A DNA stretch of 64,000 nucleotides from the NCBI GenBank assembly GCA_002105175.1, contig MCGE01000009.1:744001-808000 (forward strand), read 5' to 3'. The DNA is from Absidia repens (Eukaryota; Mucoromycota; Mucoromycetes; Mucorales; Cunninghamellaceae). Made by a program: the position numbers and the translations under genes. Numbering within the stretch: the stretch's first letter is position 1; every line of letters starts with the position of its first letter. The notes under the pieces are model-generated. The model made no database searches. It saw nothing but the letters and a program-made list of their open reading frames with translations, and had not been told where the DNA came from. Shown here piece after piece: positions 25,691-38,190 of the stretch.

Positions 25691-27080
25691 GATCTCGCCG
25701 ACGGATGCTTTGGTAGCTGGCAAACATACTTTCCCTTCGTTCCCCTCCCCCTTCCCTTCCCTTCTTGGACAACGATGGGGTAGTCTTTGACTATATCTTT
25801 TCTTTAGTTGTGTATATATATATATTTATCGTATTTATCCCCCTCCCTCCTTCCCTCTTCCTCTCTCTCTCTCTATTGCGAACTTCTGATTATGTTGGTT
25901 CCTTGTGTGTATAGTTATACAAAACCCTTCTCTTTTTTATATATCTTTTTCTATCATTGGGCAACTTCTTGGTAAAGATTTTATGCTCCTTTTTTTTTCT
26001 TTTCTTTTTCTTTTTTTTTTTTTTTTTTATATATTTTTTTTTTTTTACTCGTATGAATGAATTAAATAAACTTCAATATACAGCGTGAAAATGATAGTCT
26101 TACTGCCTAGTTTACACAGGTGATTGTATAAGTGTACTAGGGTTGTTATTTGGGGGGGGGGTTTTTAATGTCCTTGAAATATCTTTGAAATTTTTTGTTT
26201 GTCATGATGGGGATGATGTAATGGTATTGAGGTAGTACAGTAGATGGCTGATGGTTGTATAAAAGGTGCTGCAAGGTGGTTGTATTTGAAAAATTATATC
26301 GTATTCTTGGGAAGCAACTCTGAATCGTGGATCGGTCGTTAGCATGATTTGCTGAAGGAAATTTCCAAACACCGGACTTCTCAAGAAAGGCAATAGGGTG
26401 AACGGGGAGTAAGGTTACTGTTTTATGACATGGGTGAGGGGGGGGGGGAAGGGACAAGGTTCGGGATACATATGCTTAAAGTCAGAATGTTTTGTGAGAT
26501 TTTAACATTCTCAGAATTTCGAAAAGACAAAAGAACTAGACTTGCACTAATTGAAATATAGGTAGACCCAAAGATCGTACAATCGATCCTCCAAGCGGTA
26601 TTATATATATTGGTACATTTGCTTGATGCTTTTAGTATGTATCTGGTGCTTGAAAATCAATTCATGCATGAATTGAATTTCTAATTTTAGTAACCTCTCT
26701 TTTTTTTTTCCAGTGAGATGTATATCTTGAAGATTTTTTGCTCATCGATTGTAGTTAATTTCTTTGCACATATATTATAATGATTTTAGCTAGCTCATAG
26801 TTATTGATGTACTGTACATATGGGTTTCATAAAATAGAGCTGCCGATGTTAAATACAGTATGATGATGTGGTTGGGGTTACTTCGAAACGGGGGCAGAAC
26901 AACAATGCTATGTACAGTATTATGTATACTGTCGTCAGCTGCTATATAAAGAAGAGAGAGTCATCATGCTGTCATTGTTGAATGGTAGAGATTATTGTCA
27001 TGGGAGGAGAACCAGCGTGTTAATGATGGTGTACAAAAAAAATGAAGGTTTCCTTTTCTGTATCCACTCGCGAAAATGAA
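25657..27080. other. Intergenic, no gene seen
   Basis: This holds the 3' flank of GID4 with TA repeats (25661-25683), C/T-rich and T tracts (about 25840-26050), and GTAC palindromes at 26808-26820 and 26911-26931. No gene is supported. Confidence 0.45.
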
Positions 27081-27750
27081 ACAGAGATGCCAAAAGACCA
27101 TTTCAAATCCCGCACATGTGATTTTTTATTTACTCGCACTTTTTCTTTGCCGCTCTCCCTTTCTTTCAATTCTTTTATTTCCTGCTCTTTTTTCTTCACC
27201 ATTCAAATTTTTTGAGACTGTGGTGATCTTAAATCAGTGTCAGGACTAGTTTAGAAACGTTTTCATTTCAGGGATTACAAAATGCATGGGAAACCTTTTC
27301 ATTTTGGATCCAGGATTTGAAGGCACCATTAGTTGGCTTTTTGAAAAACCCATTAGCTTAGTTTATCTATAGTCTGTATCTACATCTAAATAAAATATGG
27401 CTCTTTTTTACTTGATTTAAAGGAAAATGTCCCAATAGTCTCTCATGTTTTGTGCAATAGACCCCTTAACTTTTTTTGCAATCCCTCTTTTTGATGAGGG
27501 TTGACAGTTGTTACGTTTCAATAAAATATATTCTTCTACATTCTTTATCATGCCTTATCGGCCTTGTACAGTATATTGGATCTCTTTATACAGTAGTCTC
27601 TTTAGATTAGTGTTGATTATTCTTCAGATTACCCTCCAATATTTCTCCATCATGCTTACTCCAATAGATTCTTTGTTTATAATAAGCCCCTGCTTTTAGT
27701 GTAGAATGTACCAATGTGCTTCAATAAGACGTCTTTTTTTTATGCCCATC
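27081..27750 (+). repeat. Dispersed repeat, copy D
   Basis: It begins with TTTCAAATCCCGCACATGTGA near 27102-27122, then a pyrimidine tract, then the core at about 27230-27325 (GGGATTACAAAATGCATGGG, one base short in the following G run). AATAAA near 27390 and two further modules with AGATTAGTGTTGA and AATAAA-like ends follow. It is more diverged than A, B, C and E. Confidence 0.7.
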
Positions 27751-28829
27751 CTCTGACCCGCCGGATAGTGAGAAATGTTGTTTATTGTGGTTAGTTTGTA
27801 AGTGTTTCACCAATCACCTGCTTTTCAGTTCACACTCTATGACTACTTTTATTATGTTTTTGCTACAATCACCAGCAGCTGGTTCGCAGTTCTTATGAAA
27901 GATGACTATCTCTTCCGAATCATCTTCCATTATGAATCAAACTAGCGCATATATTCAGCGTAGCAACCTTCCCGTATAAAGTAATATAACCTCAACTAGA
28001 CTGGACATGATGTGTATACCCAGTTTCATTATTTTTCATTGTGAAGAAAATCAGATGGCGGGGATGCGGGGTGGGGGAGATAGTTCTGGGTGGTGGTTTG
28101 GAGAGTACAATCACAAATGCATGATTTCTCTTTTTTTCTGTATACATTGTTTTTTTTTTACAAGACGACAGAAAAATCACTGGGGCAATCTGATCAGATC
28201 GGAGGTACATATCGGGTTCAAACATATTTTTCTATGTAAAGAGTGCATCATCCTCGGTCAAAGAAACTAAAAAGGTACGAACGATGCACGTATGCTGAGA
28301 CTCCAGTTGGTGCTATATCCTATGCAAACGATATCGGCGAAAAATAAACAAAACAAGGTTTTATCTATATATGTATGCTCAAATCGTTACCAAGAGTAAA
28401 TTCCCGATTTCTAAGCGGTAGAGTCTCAGATCGAAAAAATAAACGCGTATCATTCATTTCAATATCATCATCAAATATGTTGTTTGGAGGTAAATAAATA
28501 AAAATGGGGTTGTTCTTTTTTATTAAAAAAGCCTTCAAAAACGGAAGTTCTGTCGACCAACATGACACTTCAATAAGCATTAAAAAAAAAACGATATGGA
28601 GAGGGAAAAGTAATTAAACTACGAAGACAAAAAAAGGTGATGTGGACAGGTAAAACTAAAGTGGATAAACTAGACAAGTAAGGAATGGGGGGGGAGTAGT
28701 AGTGCCTTAAAATAAAAAAATAAAAAATAGAGTAGAATAATAACAATGTAAAAAGGGGTAGGTGGGGATAATATAACTAAAAAACAATGAGCCATGGAGA
28801 GAGGAGAATGGGTTCTTCGCCATCACATA
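27751..28829. other. Intergenic, no gene seen
   Basis: No supported gene. The right end is the 3' flank of PSY2 on the minus strand. Confidence 0.45.
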
Positions 28830-30574
28830 CTATTTCGGCTTCTTGAGCTGGGTCTTGATCACAATTTTTTTCCTTTCAGAAAGGGTAGATGCCGATGGTG
28901 AGGATTTGATGGACGATGGTGTTGCTGCTTGTGTTGATGTGTTTGGTCGTTTTTTGGACGATTTTGCTGCTAGTACGTCATCCTCATCTTCATCATCGTC
29001 GATTTTCCGTCGTGGCTTCAATGGAAATGATCGTGGTGGTGATGCTGGTGATGATGAAGTGGTGTCAACGGAGACGTGTCGGCCATTTTTACTGTCAGAG
29101 TCAGATATCCGTTCGTCATCATCGTTATTGTTGTTGCTATCGCTACCGTTCACTTGAGGTATCTGTTGTTGATCCAGTACGCTGCCGTTTTCTGTTGGTT
29201 TTTTATCATCCTCATCATTGTTGTCATCTTTCGTGGTCACCTTCTTGTCATTTCCCTCGTCGTCATCGTCATCATCATCGTCCTCCCCTTCTAGAGTGTA
29301 TTCCGAGCCATAAGCGCGATCTTCTTCCGGTACATGTTTATTGATAAATGTGATGATCCTTGCCATTGAGGGGTGAGCGTCGTCTTTGGTTTTTCGAGAT
29401 TTGAAGGATAATACATCATTGTGGTCGTCGTCATCGCTGTCATCATCATCGTCGTCGTCATCCGCTCTTTCTTTCGATCGCTGTCGTTTCATTGGCTTTG
29501 GTGAATTGGAATTAGATGATATAAAATCGTCAATTTTGTTGCCAATGTCGTCTAGCTTTTCATCATCTTCATCGTCAGATTCATTGAAATATCCTTCTTC
29601 ATATTGATCCAAAGATGTTGAATGCTGAGTATCGTTATTTCCATGATTGCTTCTGTAAGAAACAAAAAGTCAGTTGTTATTGAATAATTAGCCATTCCGT
29701 GATTTTGAGTTTACCCATTTTCATAATTATCAGAAAGTGTAAGAGAAGTAGAAGTATTTGACCGTTCTTGATTTTCATCATATTGTTGTCGTAATAAACT
29801 GCAGGTTGGTATATAGTCCACAGTGTCCAAAACAGATCCAAATCGTTCGATCAAATGGGTCACCAGGAGTTTAGGGTTTTCCTACAAGTCATAAAGAAAA
29901 ATATATGTCAGCATTGTTCCTTTGTTTCTGTTCCTCATTTCCACCCTTACACTGCGAATAAATTCGAGTAGTTCCAGGCAAGCCGAGTTCAGTAAATTCG
30001 CTTTCCCATCTGTATCCAAAAGCACGCGTATAGTAGATTCAAAGATATTGTGCTTGATGAGGTGTCGGTTAAAAAAATCGTCCAATAGCCCAACGCAAGT
30101 TCTGAAAAATCGTAATGCACCTAATTGATATGAATAAAATGGTTATTTAAAATAAGCAATTCCTGTCCACCTTTCTCTTTATATTACTTACTTAATTTTA
30201 TCCATGATTGTCGAGATCGATAGAGTTGTGCCACCTTTGGGAAGCAGTCAGAAGAGAGCATAAAGTACTTGCTTCGAAAGCCATGTTGTTGTATAGCAAA
30301 ACAAAGGAAATCAAGAAGATGGTTGTATACTTCCGCCTGTTCTTGGTCGAATTCCAATAGTTCGATTGGACCTACGTATACAAAAAGCCTAGTTAATCAT
30401 TTATCCTCGTTCCTTTTTGCATATGTACCATTCTTACCATCTAATTTCATTGGTTTGTTTTCAATATTTTGTATAGGGCGAAGAAGAAGAGCAGCATATT
30501 TCTCATAAAAAACACCAAGTATGTCGTCAATCCCAGCTATTTGCTTTCGTAAGACCTAATATAATAAGGATAAC

Positions 30575-30605
<31 letters not shown>

Positions 30606-32781
30606 AAGGAACGCCATTGTGCATCGTTTTTTTCTTCTTTCTTACTTTTGAAGTAGAGAGAGCACCCGGTGGAGGATTGGTATTTGTTTCTAAAAGCATT
30701 TTGAGAATATCGCCATATTGGAATTTCAGTCCGGAGTCCTTTGCCGTAGTGAATCGATGAAGGATGCATTCCAGCAGGTCTTTCTTTTTGTCATCGGTAT
30801 CCTCTAGTTCGTCAGATGTTTGTTGGTCCAGAATATGAGTTCGTAGAAGAGCTACATCCATATCCACAATGGAACTTAGGGCGCCTACACCAGCCTTATG
30901 CATTCCATCATTGTCCAAAGACAAGGCGATTTCAATCGCATCAAAAAGACCATAGCGAGCCAGTGTCCTTAAATAAATCGGCATATGTCAATAGATCGAT
31001 TATTTTCACTCGAAGGTTTTTTCCCTTTTTACCTAAACAACAACACCCGAGCACCCGATTGTAAGGATTTGCTGATCGAACAGAGTTGTAAAACAAATTG
31101 CACGGCCTTTGTTTTTTGGATGCTGTCGACATCCGATCGTTTCAGTATGTCGAATAAATCAGTGAGGAATTTGCTGTTATATTGAATGTGGCCGATAATG
31201 TCGATGTGGTTGAATAGAATCAGTGATTGGAGCATCGAGGTCAATGTTTCGTCTAGGTATTTCGCTAATATAACGTCCTTCAAATACTGTAGTCGAAATG
31301 TTTGTCGCATTTTTGAGAGTGTTGTTACATCATCTAGTGGTACAACCTAACAAATCATAACATCGTTATATTACCCTGTTAGTGAGACACTTGGATCATA
31401 CAATACACAATTTCTCTCCTTCCACTTACCAGTTCCATTTGTGATTGTTTTTCTAGTACTTGTCGATGATTCGCCTTCATCCTTGGTGTTGAGGTGTCAT
31501 CTATGTGAATTAAAAGACAATCCAATAAATCGTATGTATGAGTGACATATACTAAAGTATCTGCCTTTTTATAGAAGAAAAACCTTACATTCAAGCATAC
31601 CGGCTACATTCATGATTTTGTCATCAGCCATAAGACATTCGATCACAGAGCTGTCTTTCAATAAAACTACAAGCAATAAAACGGTGAGTTGGAGTAAATA
31701 CATGATACCTATTATATACTTACTGATGGACTTCATAATGGTATATAGTTTATGGAGTTTTTTGGTCTTTTTGGAATTTTCACAAGATTCAAATATAGGA
31801 AATAATTTGTTGACATAGCCCTAAAACCAAATGAGGATAAACGTCAATATGAATACCAAAGATGGATGCTATCCGCTTGCACTTACATCAGTTAATATAA
31901 AGTTTGCCAATTCATCCTTTTCATGAAGCACTGTCGCACTAGTGAGTATTCTTGATATTTTGCCCAAGTTGGTAAGTTTAGGTGCCGGTAAAGTTTCGTT
32001 GACATGAATCGATGTATCTACGTCGTCATTGTCGTCGTCTAATGACTCGTCCAATCCAGATTTCTCATCCCCACCTTTTTTGCTGTGTATACGAAGCCTA
32101 TAACAAAAAAGAATGATAAGACGGGTCAGTCTTGCAATATTCGTCTTTGTCTTGGGCGTTTTCGCTATCCTGCACTATACCATATTTCTTCACAGCTTTC
32201 AGCATCTTGAAAACTAAGAGCAAGGTCTTCTTTGTCCAGTTCAGTCCACACAATCAGCGTATCTAGTTGAGCAAGATTCAAAGCAATGTAAGCCACCGGT
32301 TTTTTTTAATACCCAAATAAAGCCAATCCCATTGACCCAAACTGATATTTGCTGTATTTGTCATCATCTATATGCCGTTTATTCCTTCCCGTACTATATT
32401 CGTATTTTCCAATATATCCTACCTTGTTGTTTTTGATATGATCGATCAGAGTGTACAATGGAGCTTAATAAAGGAGTTGAGTCGATTTCTGATCGTACAA
32501 AGATTTCGTCCGGATCGTTTCCACCACCCTAAAAAACAATACACCAGAAATAGAGTAAGTTAGTCGTGATAAACATGATGGGATTTAAAAACAACAAAAA
32601 GGACATCAGATTTGGTTTGTATTTTTCGCTATTCGATAACGGGGAATCCTACCTCCAAGTAAACACAAAAGCCAGTTCCTTTATCTTCCCATTTTCCAGT
32701 AGTATCCAAGCAGTAAACTTTTACACGATAAGACGGTGGTGGTGAAGTTTCTGACACATTTGCATTTGCTTGTTGTGACAT
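28830..32781 (-). CDS. PSY2: PP4 regulatory subunit 3 (PSY2/SMEK)
   Basis: Fourteen exons (32653-32781, 32423-32528, 32181-32262, 31887-32097, 31724-31820, 31589-31666, 31430-31500, 31033-31346, 30646-30967, 30438-30555, 30192-30371, 29951-30120, 29715-29881, 28830-29652) encode 955 aa. The N-terminus is the RanBP1/EVH1-like domain ([20 protein letters not shown], then SYQKQQDTLIVW and [14 protein letters not shown]). Armadillo-type repeats follow ([20 protein letters not shown], then [15 protein letters not shown]). The last exon is a long acidic and basic low-complexity tail with Asp runs, ending near [11 protein letters not shown]2 directs PP4 phosphatase to targets such as DNA-damage checkpoint substrates. 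Every splice phase is consistent. Confidence 0.95.
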
Positions 32782-32982
32782 GAAGGTGAAGTAAGAAAAG
32801 AAGACAAAGGGAGGGAAAAAAAAATCAAAAGAGAAAAAAAAAAACAATAAAGGAAACTCCTAAAAAACAGAGCCAAAAAAAATCTACGTCAGTCTCACTC
32901 CATTCGGACTTTAAATCTAATCGCTCGGCTTTTTTTTTAGGGTGATCATAGAATTTTTGTTCTTTTTCTTTTACAAAATACT
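32782..32982. promoter_or_regulatory. Divergent promoter PSY2/ABC-class ATPase
   Basis: Only 201 bp separate the two start codons. The region is A/T-homopolymer-rich, and TTTAAATCTAATCGCTCGG lies near 32910-32928. It must serve both genes. Confidence 0.45.
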
Positions 32983-35653
32983 ATGTGGAGAAAGTATCAG
33001 CAGCAAGGCAAGAAAAGATCATTCAGTGCCTCTGACAACAGATACGCGACTAATGACGACGGTGGCGACTACCATGCGGTTAAAAGACAATTCAAGGGTA
33101 GGTTGGCGCGATCCAAAAGACACGATAATTTAGATAGTCTACTAACCCCCCTTTTTTTTTGTTGCACCATAGACTTATCTTATATGAACGATATATTATT
33201 ATCTCTTGATGGAAAATCGTACGGAGCGTACAGAGGTTTATGCAATTGTAAGTGGATTCTGTATGTTATAGGCAATCTGACCTTACTTCCTTTTTCTTTT
33301 CTTTTAGATGTATTTAATGGCCCCTTATTCAATCTTATGTGCACCCGCGCCCAATCTGATCCTTATGCTGGGCCAAGCACGTTCTCCCTCTATATCCATC
33401 CTGAAGTAGCAAACTATCCTCCTGATCTTTACTGTAATACTATCAGGTATCAACCTCCCCCCATATATAGTAAATTCAGTGTGTTGAGTAATATTCACTA
33501 AAAAGCCAACTTGATCTCTTTCACGTTTTAGAAAAACCGCGCTTGCAGATTATATCGGACGAATCATCGAGCGATCTCTTGAAATGGCACCAAATGATAA
33601 GAACCGACGTTACGATGGCTCAGTCAAAGGGGGGACATTCTCTATTACGAAACATCCACAACAAGTAATAGAACGAAGCGACGTTGTTGTCCATGACGGT
33701 GGCGTTGACTTTAGATTCAAATTTGCACTTCCTGCAAGAGGCAAGTTATTTCTGAAATGCCCATCAAACAATGGCGCCACTAACATGACGTCGGTTCTTT
33801 TTCTTATGTATAGGTCGAACGATCGTCCCTTTCAAGGCAATCCATGCTCTGTTGAACTATCTTCCTGCTTTTATTGAACATCATCTTTTGTACTCTGCTA
33901 TGGATCCTATGGATGTAGCCAAATTTGTTTTTTGTGTTGAAGATCAGAAATGGATTCGTTCGCATTTAAATGACAATGGTAAGGGGATGAATGCGAAGAA
34001 GGGGGCATGATGAGTGTCATATGCTGACCGTTTTTTTTTTTTTAGGTTTAGTCGCGTTTATCCCTGACGGTGCTATACTTTCTCGTGCAGCCGGTGATTC
34101 CGATACTCCCAACCTTAATCGAAATAGAGTTGTTGCATTCAAATCTCCAGAATCACTAAAAGTGAGCATGACTTTACCAAGCGGGAAAGAAATTCAAGGT
34201 ATGGGCATTCCACCAGGTATTACCGTTATTACCGTAAGTTCGGGGAAAAAAAGGTTACTCATACTGATCATAATTACTAATTCTTCATTTAATTTTTACT
34301 TGATGAAAATGCTGGACATAAAGGGTGGTGGCTATCATGTAAGTTTTCAATAATAAAACCTAATGGACTACAATGAAATATTGACTTGACCCCTTCTTTC
34401 TTAGGGAAAATCAACATTATTACGGGCATTAGAAATGGGCATTTACAATCACATACCGGGTGATGGACGTGAATATCTTGCAACAGATGAAACGGCTATC
34501 AAAATCCGATCAGAAGATGGGTAGGTAACGCGACGGGTTGGGGGAGGAAGAGGATGAAATCACATGATTCACCATTTGTTTTATATATGGATAGGCGGTG
34601 GATTGAAGGGGTGGATGTCAGTCCATTCATCAACAATTTGCCTTTCGATACAAACCCTACCACCTTCTCGACGACCAACGCTAGTGGCTCCACCTCCATG
34701 GCGGCAAGCATTCAAGAGATGGTTGAAGGTCAATCCAAGCTATTCCTCTATGATGAAGATACGTGTGCCACAAACTTTCTTGTAAGCGACCGGCGGATGC
34801 GACAATTGATCAAAAGGGAAAATGAACCAATCATCCCTTTGGTGTCCCGAATTAAACAACTGCACAAGGACAAGGGCGTTTCTAGTATTATGGTCACAGG
34901 CGTATGTTTCGACTTTTTGGATCTTGCTGATTTGGTGATTGAAATGCGAAATTATACAGCCAGGTAAAGTAGGAAGACAAACATTGACGGGAGCCAAAGT
35001 GACTAATTGGGATTCCATATATATATATATTAATATATATCTATATTATATAGTGTTATTACTGACAAAGCCAAAACGATTGCTAAGGATTATTCATCCA
35101 TGTCTCTTGACTCTGTAAAAGGTAAAGTAATGTGGAGTACTCAAATAAAAAATTATTTCTCTAACACTATCGTATATTATATATTTGTGAAGACGGTATT
35201 CCAGATTATGGATCGCTCACACCTCGACAAGTCCTCTTACCGAATTACAATTGCAAAGTGGCCGTTGAAAAACATGGAATCATCAATTTTAAGGACCACT
35301 CTGAACTGGTGATGAACCTGAATGAACAGTTGGTTGAGCAAGCGATGACAAGGTCAATCAAGTGTGGTCTCATTTATCTTATCCAACAGCAACAACAACA
35401 ACAACGGCAGCGACAGCAACCGCTTCTTACTGTGCTCGACAGTAGTCATGCTTTGGAACGTATTATGGATCAAGCCATCACAAAAACACCAGATGAATTG
35501 CTGGGGAAGGACAAGCGCTGTTTTCTGGCGTCTCCTCTGGATACACTCTGTCTGGCGTCTCCTTTTGGTCAAGACATGTCGGAGCTCAGCCGGCCTCCAC
35601 GAACAAGCTTTATCTATGCTTTGAATCGACTTCGCGGGACGAAATTACAGTAA
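32983..35653 (+). CDS. Predicted ATPase of the ABC class (COG3044 family)
   Basis: Eleven exons (32983-33097, 33173-33247, 33308-33446, 33532-33740, 33814-33978, 34046-34233, 34324-34338, 34405-34520, 34595-34963, 35054-35121, 35193-35653) encode 639 aa. The body matches the ABC_ATPase family (Pfam PF09818), whose biochemical role is not established. The features are GKSYGAYRGLCN near the start, ALPARGRTI, GLVAFIPDGAILSRAAG, the P-loop GGGYHGKST (residues 298-306), LFLYDEDTCATNF (Walker B), and SSIMVTGVCFDFLDLADLVI. Exon 7 is only 15 nt and encodes GGGYH of the P-loop. Intron 4 has a GC donor (AGAG|GCAAGT). A Gln-rich insertion lies near residue 535. Confidence 0.9.
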
Positions 35654-35943
35654 TGGACCTTGTTTGGTTGGTTTTTTTATATTTATATGTATATATCATT
35701 CATTTGTGAAATAAAATTACTATTTTGACTTTTTCTCAAAAAAGGATGTGACACTGGGGAATGCATTTTAGGGTGGGGTAAAAAAAATAAGGGGATCAAT
35801 TTTCATTTGACATGACTTTCCGAGTGTCCGCGACTGGACGGCTGTGTTTCAAAAAAATCTTTCAACCTCTTTTTTTTGACTTTCTTCCCTTATTACTTTT
35901 TCATATTCATATAGTTGCTACACATTCAAGAAACTTATTTATC

Positions 35944-36810
35944 ATGTCACTTTTACGTCTTTTTAGTCCAAGGGCATCAGCCTACATCAAAAATACAACA
36001 CAGCAATATCAATGGAAGCAGAATGGCATAAAGGCCTTCTCCACCACAGGAGGTAAGTGAATTCGATCTTTCAAGCAGAAGAAAAGATTAACTGACATAA
36101 AACTCTTTGTCCTCTAGCTTTACTTCATGGAAAACCTGGTGTGTCTCGTGGTGATGGGTAAAACAACAAAAAGCAAAGGAAGAGGAGGGGGGAGAGTATA
36201 CAGCCTGCTGACTAACTTGTTACTTCTATAGACCGTTTACTGTCCACTTTATTACGTCTGAAGGCGAAACCATCGATGTGAAGGCTACGGAAGGGGATAC
36301 CATGCTGGATTTGGCTCAGCGCTATGACATCGATCTTGAATGTAAGTAGAGGATTTCATTGGTTAGTCAACAAGTGATACTCAACTAGGGCCTTTTTTTT
36401 TTTCTCTTCTTTCTGTGGTGGCTAGGTGCTTGTGAAGGATCTTTGGCTTGCTCAACGTGCCATGTCATTTGTGACCAGGAAAATTATGACAAAATGGAAG
36501 AACCCACCGATGAAGAAAATGATATGCTGGATTTAGCGTTTGGTTTGACGGATACGTAAGTTGATCCGCCTACTACTACTTGTTTGTCCTGCAAGTCGGA
36601 AATTGATCAATTTTTTTTGTTTTTTCTTAGTTCAAGGTTAGGCTGTCAAGTGGAAATGAATCAAGACTTGAATGGTATTACGGTCCGCATTCCTTCAGCG
36701 ACGAGAAACTTACGAGTGGATGGTAAGTGAAAACAAAAAAAGGGTGGTGGGTCGTGATCGATGTTCACACAACCTTTTCTCTTACAGGATCCAAACCGAC
36801 ACACCACTAG
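35944..36810 (+). CDS. YAH1: Mitochondrial [2Fe-2S] ferredoxin (Yah1/adrenodoxin)
   Basis: Six exons (35944-36052, 36118-36157, 36232-36341, 36426-36555, 36631-36722, 36788-36810) encode 167 aa. Residues 1-50 form a basic mitochondrial targeting region ([17 protein letters not shown]). The ferredoxin domain has the cluster ligands in [10 protein letters not shown] and a fourth Cys in SRLGCQ, with the family acidic patch [17 protein letters not shown]. Yah1 passes electrons from ferredoxin reductase to Fe-S cluster assembly and to haem A and coenzyme Q synthesis. The protein ends GSKPTHH. An extra Cys (CACEG) precedes the first ligand, and a fifth splice codon (E|C) falls within this motif, correctly phased. 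Confidence 0.95.
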
Positions 36811-37098
36811 TGAACAAACAGGTCAAAAATTCTTTACATACCATATATATTTTTGTATTTAGATTTAGATGTAGTGTATAATATATAGTATTAGTATTTA
36901 TCTTTTTTATACATGAAAATAAATTGATCCTTTCTGATGAATCATTATTACATGATGCCCTTTTTTGGATCTCGCTGTGACGGTTAGACCTTTTTTTTTT
37001 TGGTGAAGGTTGCCTTTTTGATTCACGTAAAATTATTTCTCCGCTTCTCTTCCTTTTTTTTTTTTTTTTTTTTTGTTCGTCAAAAAAAAAAAAAGGAA

Positions 37099-38190
37099 AT
37101 GAATGAATCTGCTTCAACAGAGGGGGCGGCTGCCACCATACCAGCACAACACCGAAAGTTGATTGTCGTCTTGGAAAATGCGTCATTAGAAGTAGCCCAA
37201 ATGCACCCTGCCAAATATAACAGTAAATTGCAGCTTTTGAACTGTGACGAACACCAATCTATACTTAAACGCCTTGGCAGAGACATTGCTGATGCCCGTC
37301 CTGATATTGTGCATCAAGTAAGTTATTAAAAAGAAATACAGCTGTCAACTAAACACTGTCATATGTACAACCTTTGTTATTTTGGAACTGACTTTCATTA
37401 ATCTAGTGCCTTCTCACACTTTTGGATAGCCCATTGAACAAGTCTGGTCACTTGGAGGTAAGATTGGAGTAGGGGAGGTTAGGCAATAATAGTTGTGCAT
37501 ACATAATAATCATTGTATTATTATCAAACCTACTATAGGTCTATATCCATACTGCCAACGACGTTGTAATCCGAATCAACCCTGAATGCCGGATCCCAAG
37601 AACAATCAAGCGATTTTCTGGACTTATGAGTAAGTAACAATGGTTTAGGAGTACAGGTATGTTTTTTGTATGGATTATAATATTGCAAAATCTCTATAGT
37701 TCAGTTGTTGGAACGTGGATTTATTGCCAACCAAGGTCAACAGCGACAACATCTTTTGGAAATCGTCGACGGACCCATGACTCAACATCTTCCTGAAAAT
37801 GCAATCAAACTCGGTAAAAACAAAACAAAGGCTCACACTGACACATAAAAAGTCACTTGCTATTGATCCACTCATTTCTGTTTTTATATGTATAGCTCTG
37901 TCATGGAATGCACCCAAAGTACGATTATACGACTATTTCAAGGATTTGGAATTGGATAAAGGGCAGCTAGTGGTTGCCGTGGGTGCTATGGCGAAAGGGG
38001 AAGATACATTTGCAGATGCTTATACAAACGAAAAAATAGGTAATATATATTACATATATATATAGTGTATTGAATGATAGGTAACTGAACATCTGTATGT
38101 TTTGTAGGGATATCCAAATACTCATTATCAGCTAACGTTGCGTGCGGAAAAGTATGCTGTGCGTTAGAGGATCTCTGGGACGTGATGTGA
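37099..38190 (+). CDS. EMG1: 18S rRNA pseudouridine methyltransferase Emg1/Nep1
   Basis: Six exons (37099-37317, 37407-37457, 37539-37629, 37700-37813, 37896-38039, 38108-38190) encode 233 aa, close to yeast Nep1 (252 aa). Nep1 is a SPOUT-class methyltransferase that N1-methylates a hypermodified pseudouridine of 18S rRNA and helps small-subunit assembly in the nucleolus. Family motifs are seen in order: [77 protein letters not shown], and [19 protein letters not shown] at the end. A T-rich tract precedes the start. All phases agree. Confidence 0.95.

Noticed and set aside
28843..29344. Plus-strand frames opposite the PSY2 tail
   Set aside because: They are antisense shadows of its GAT/GAC-rich acidic tail.
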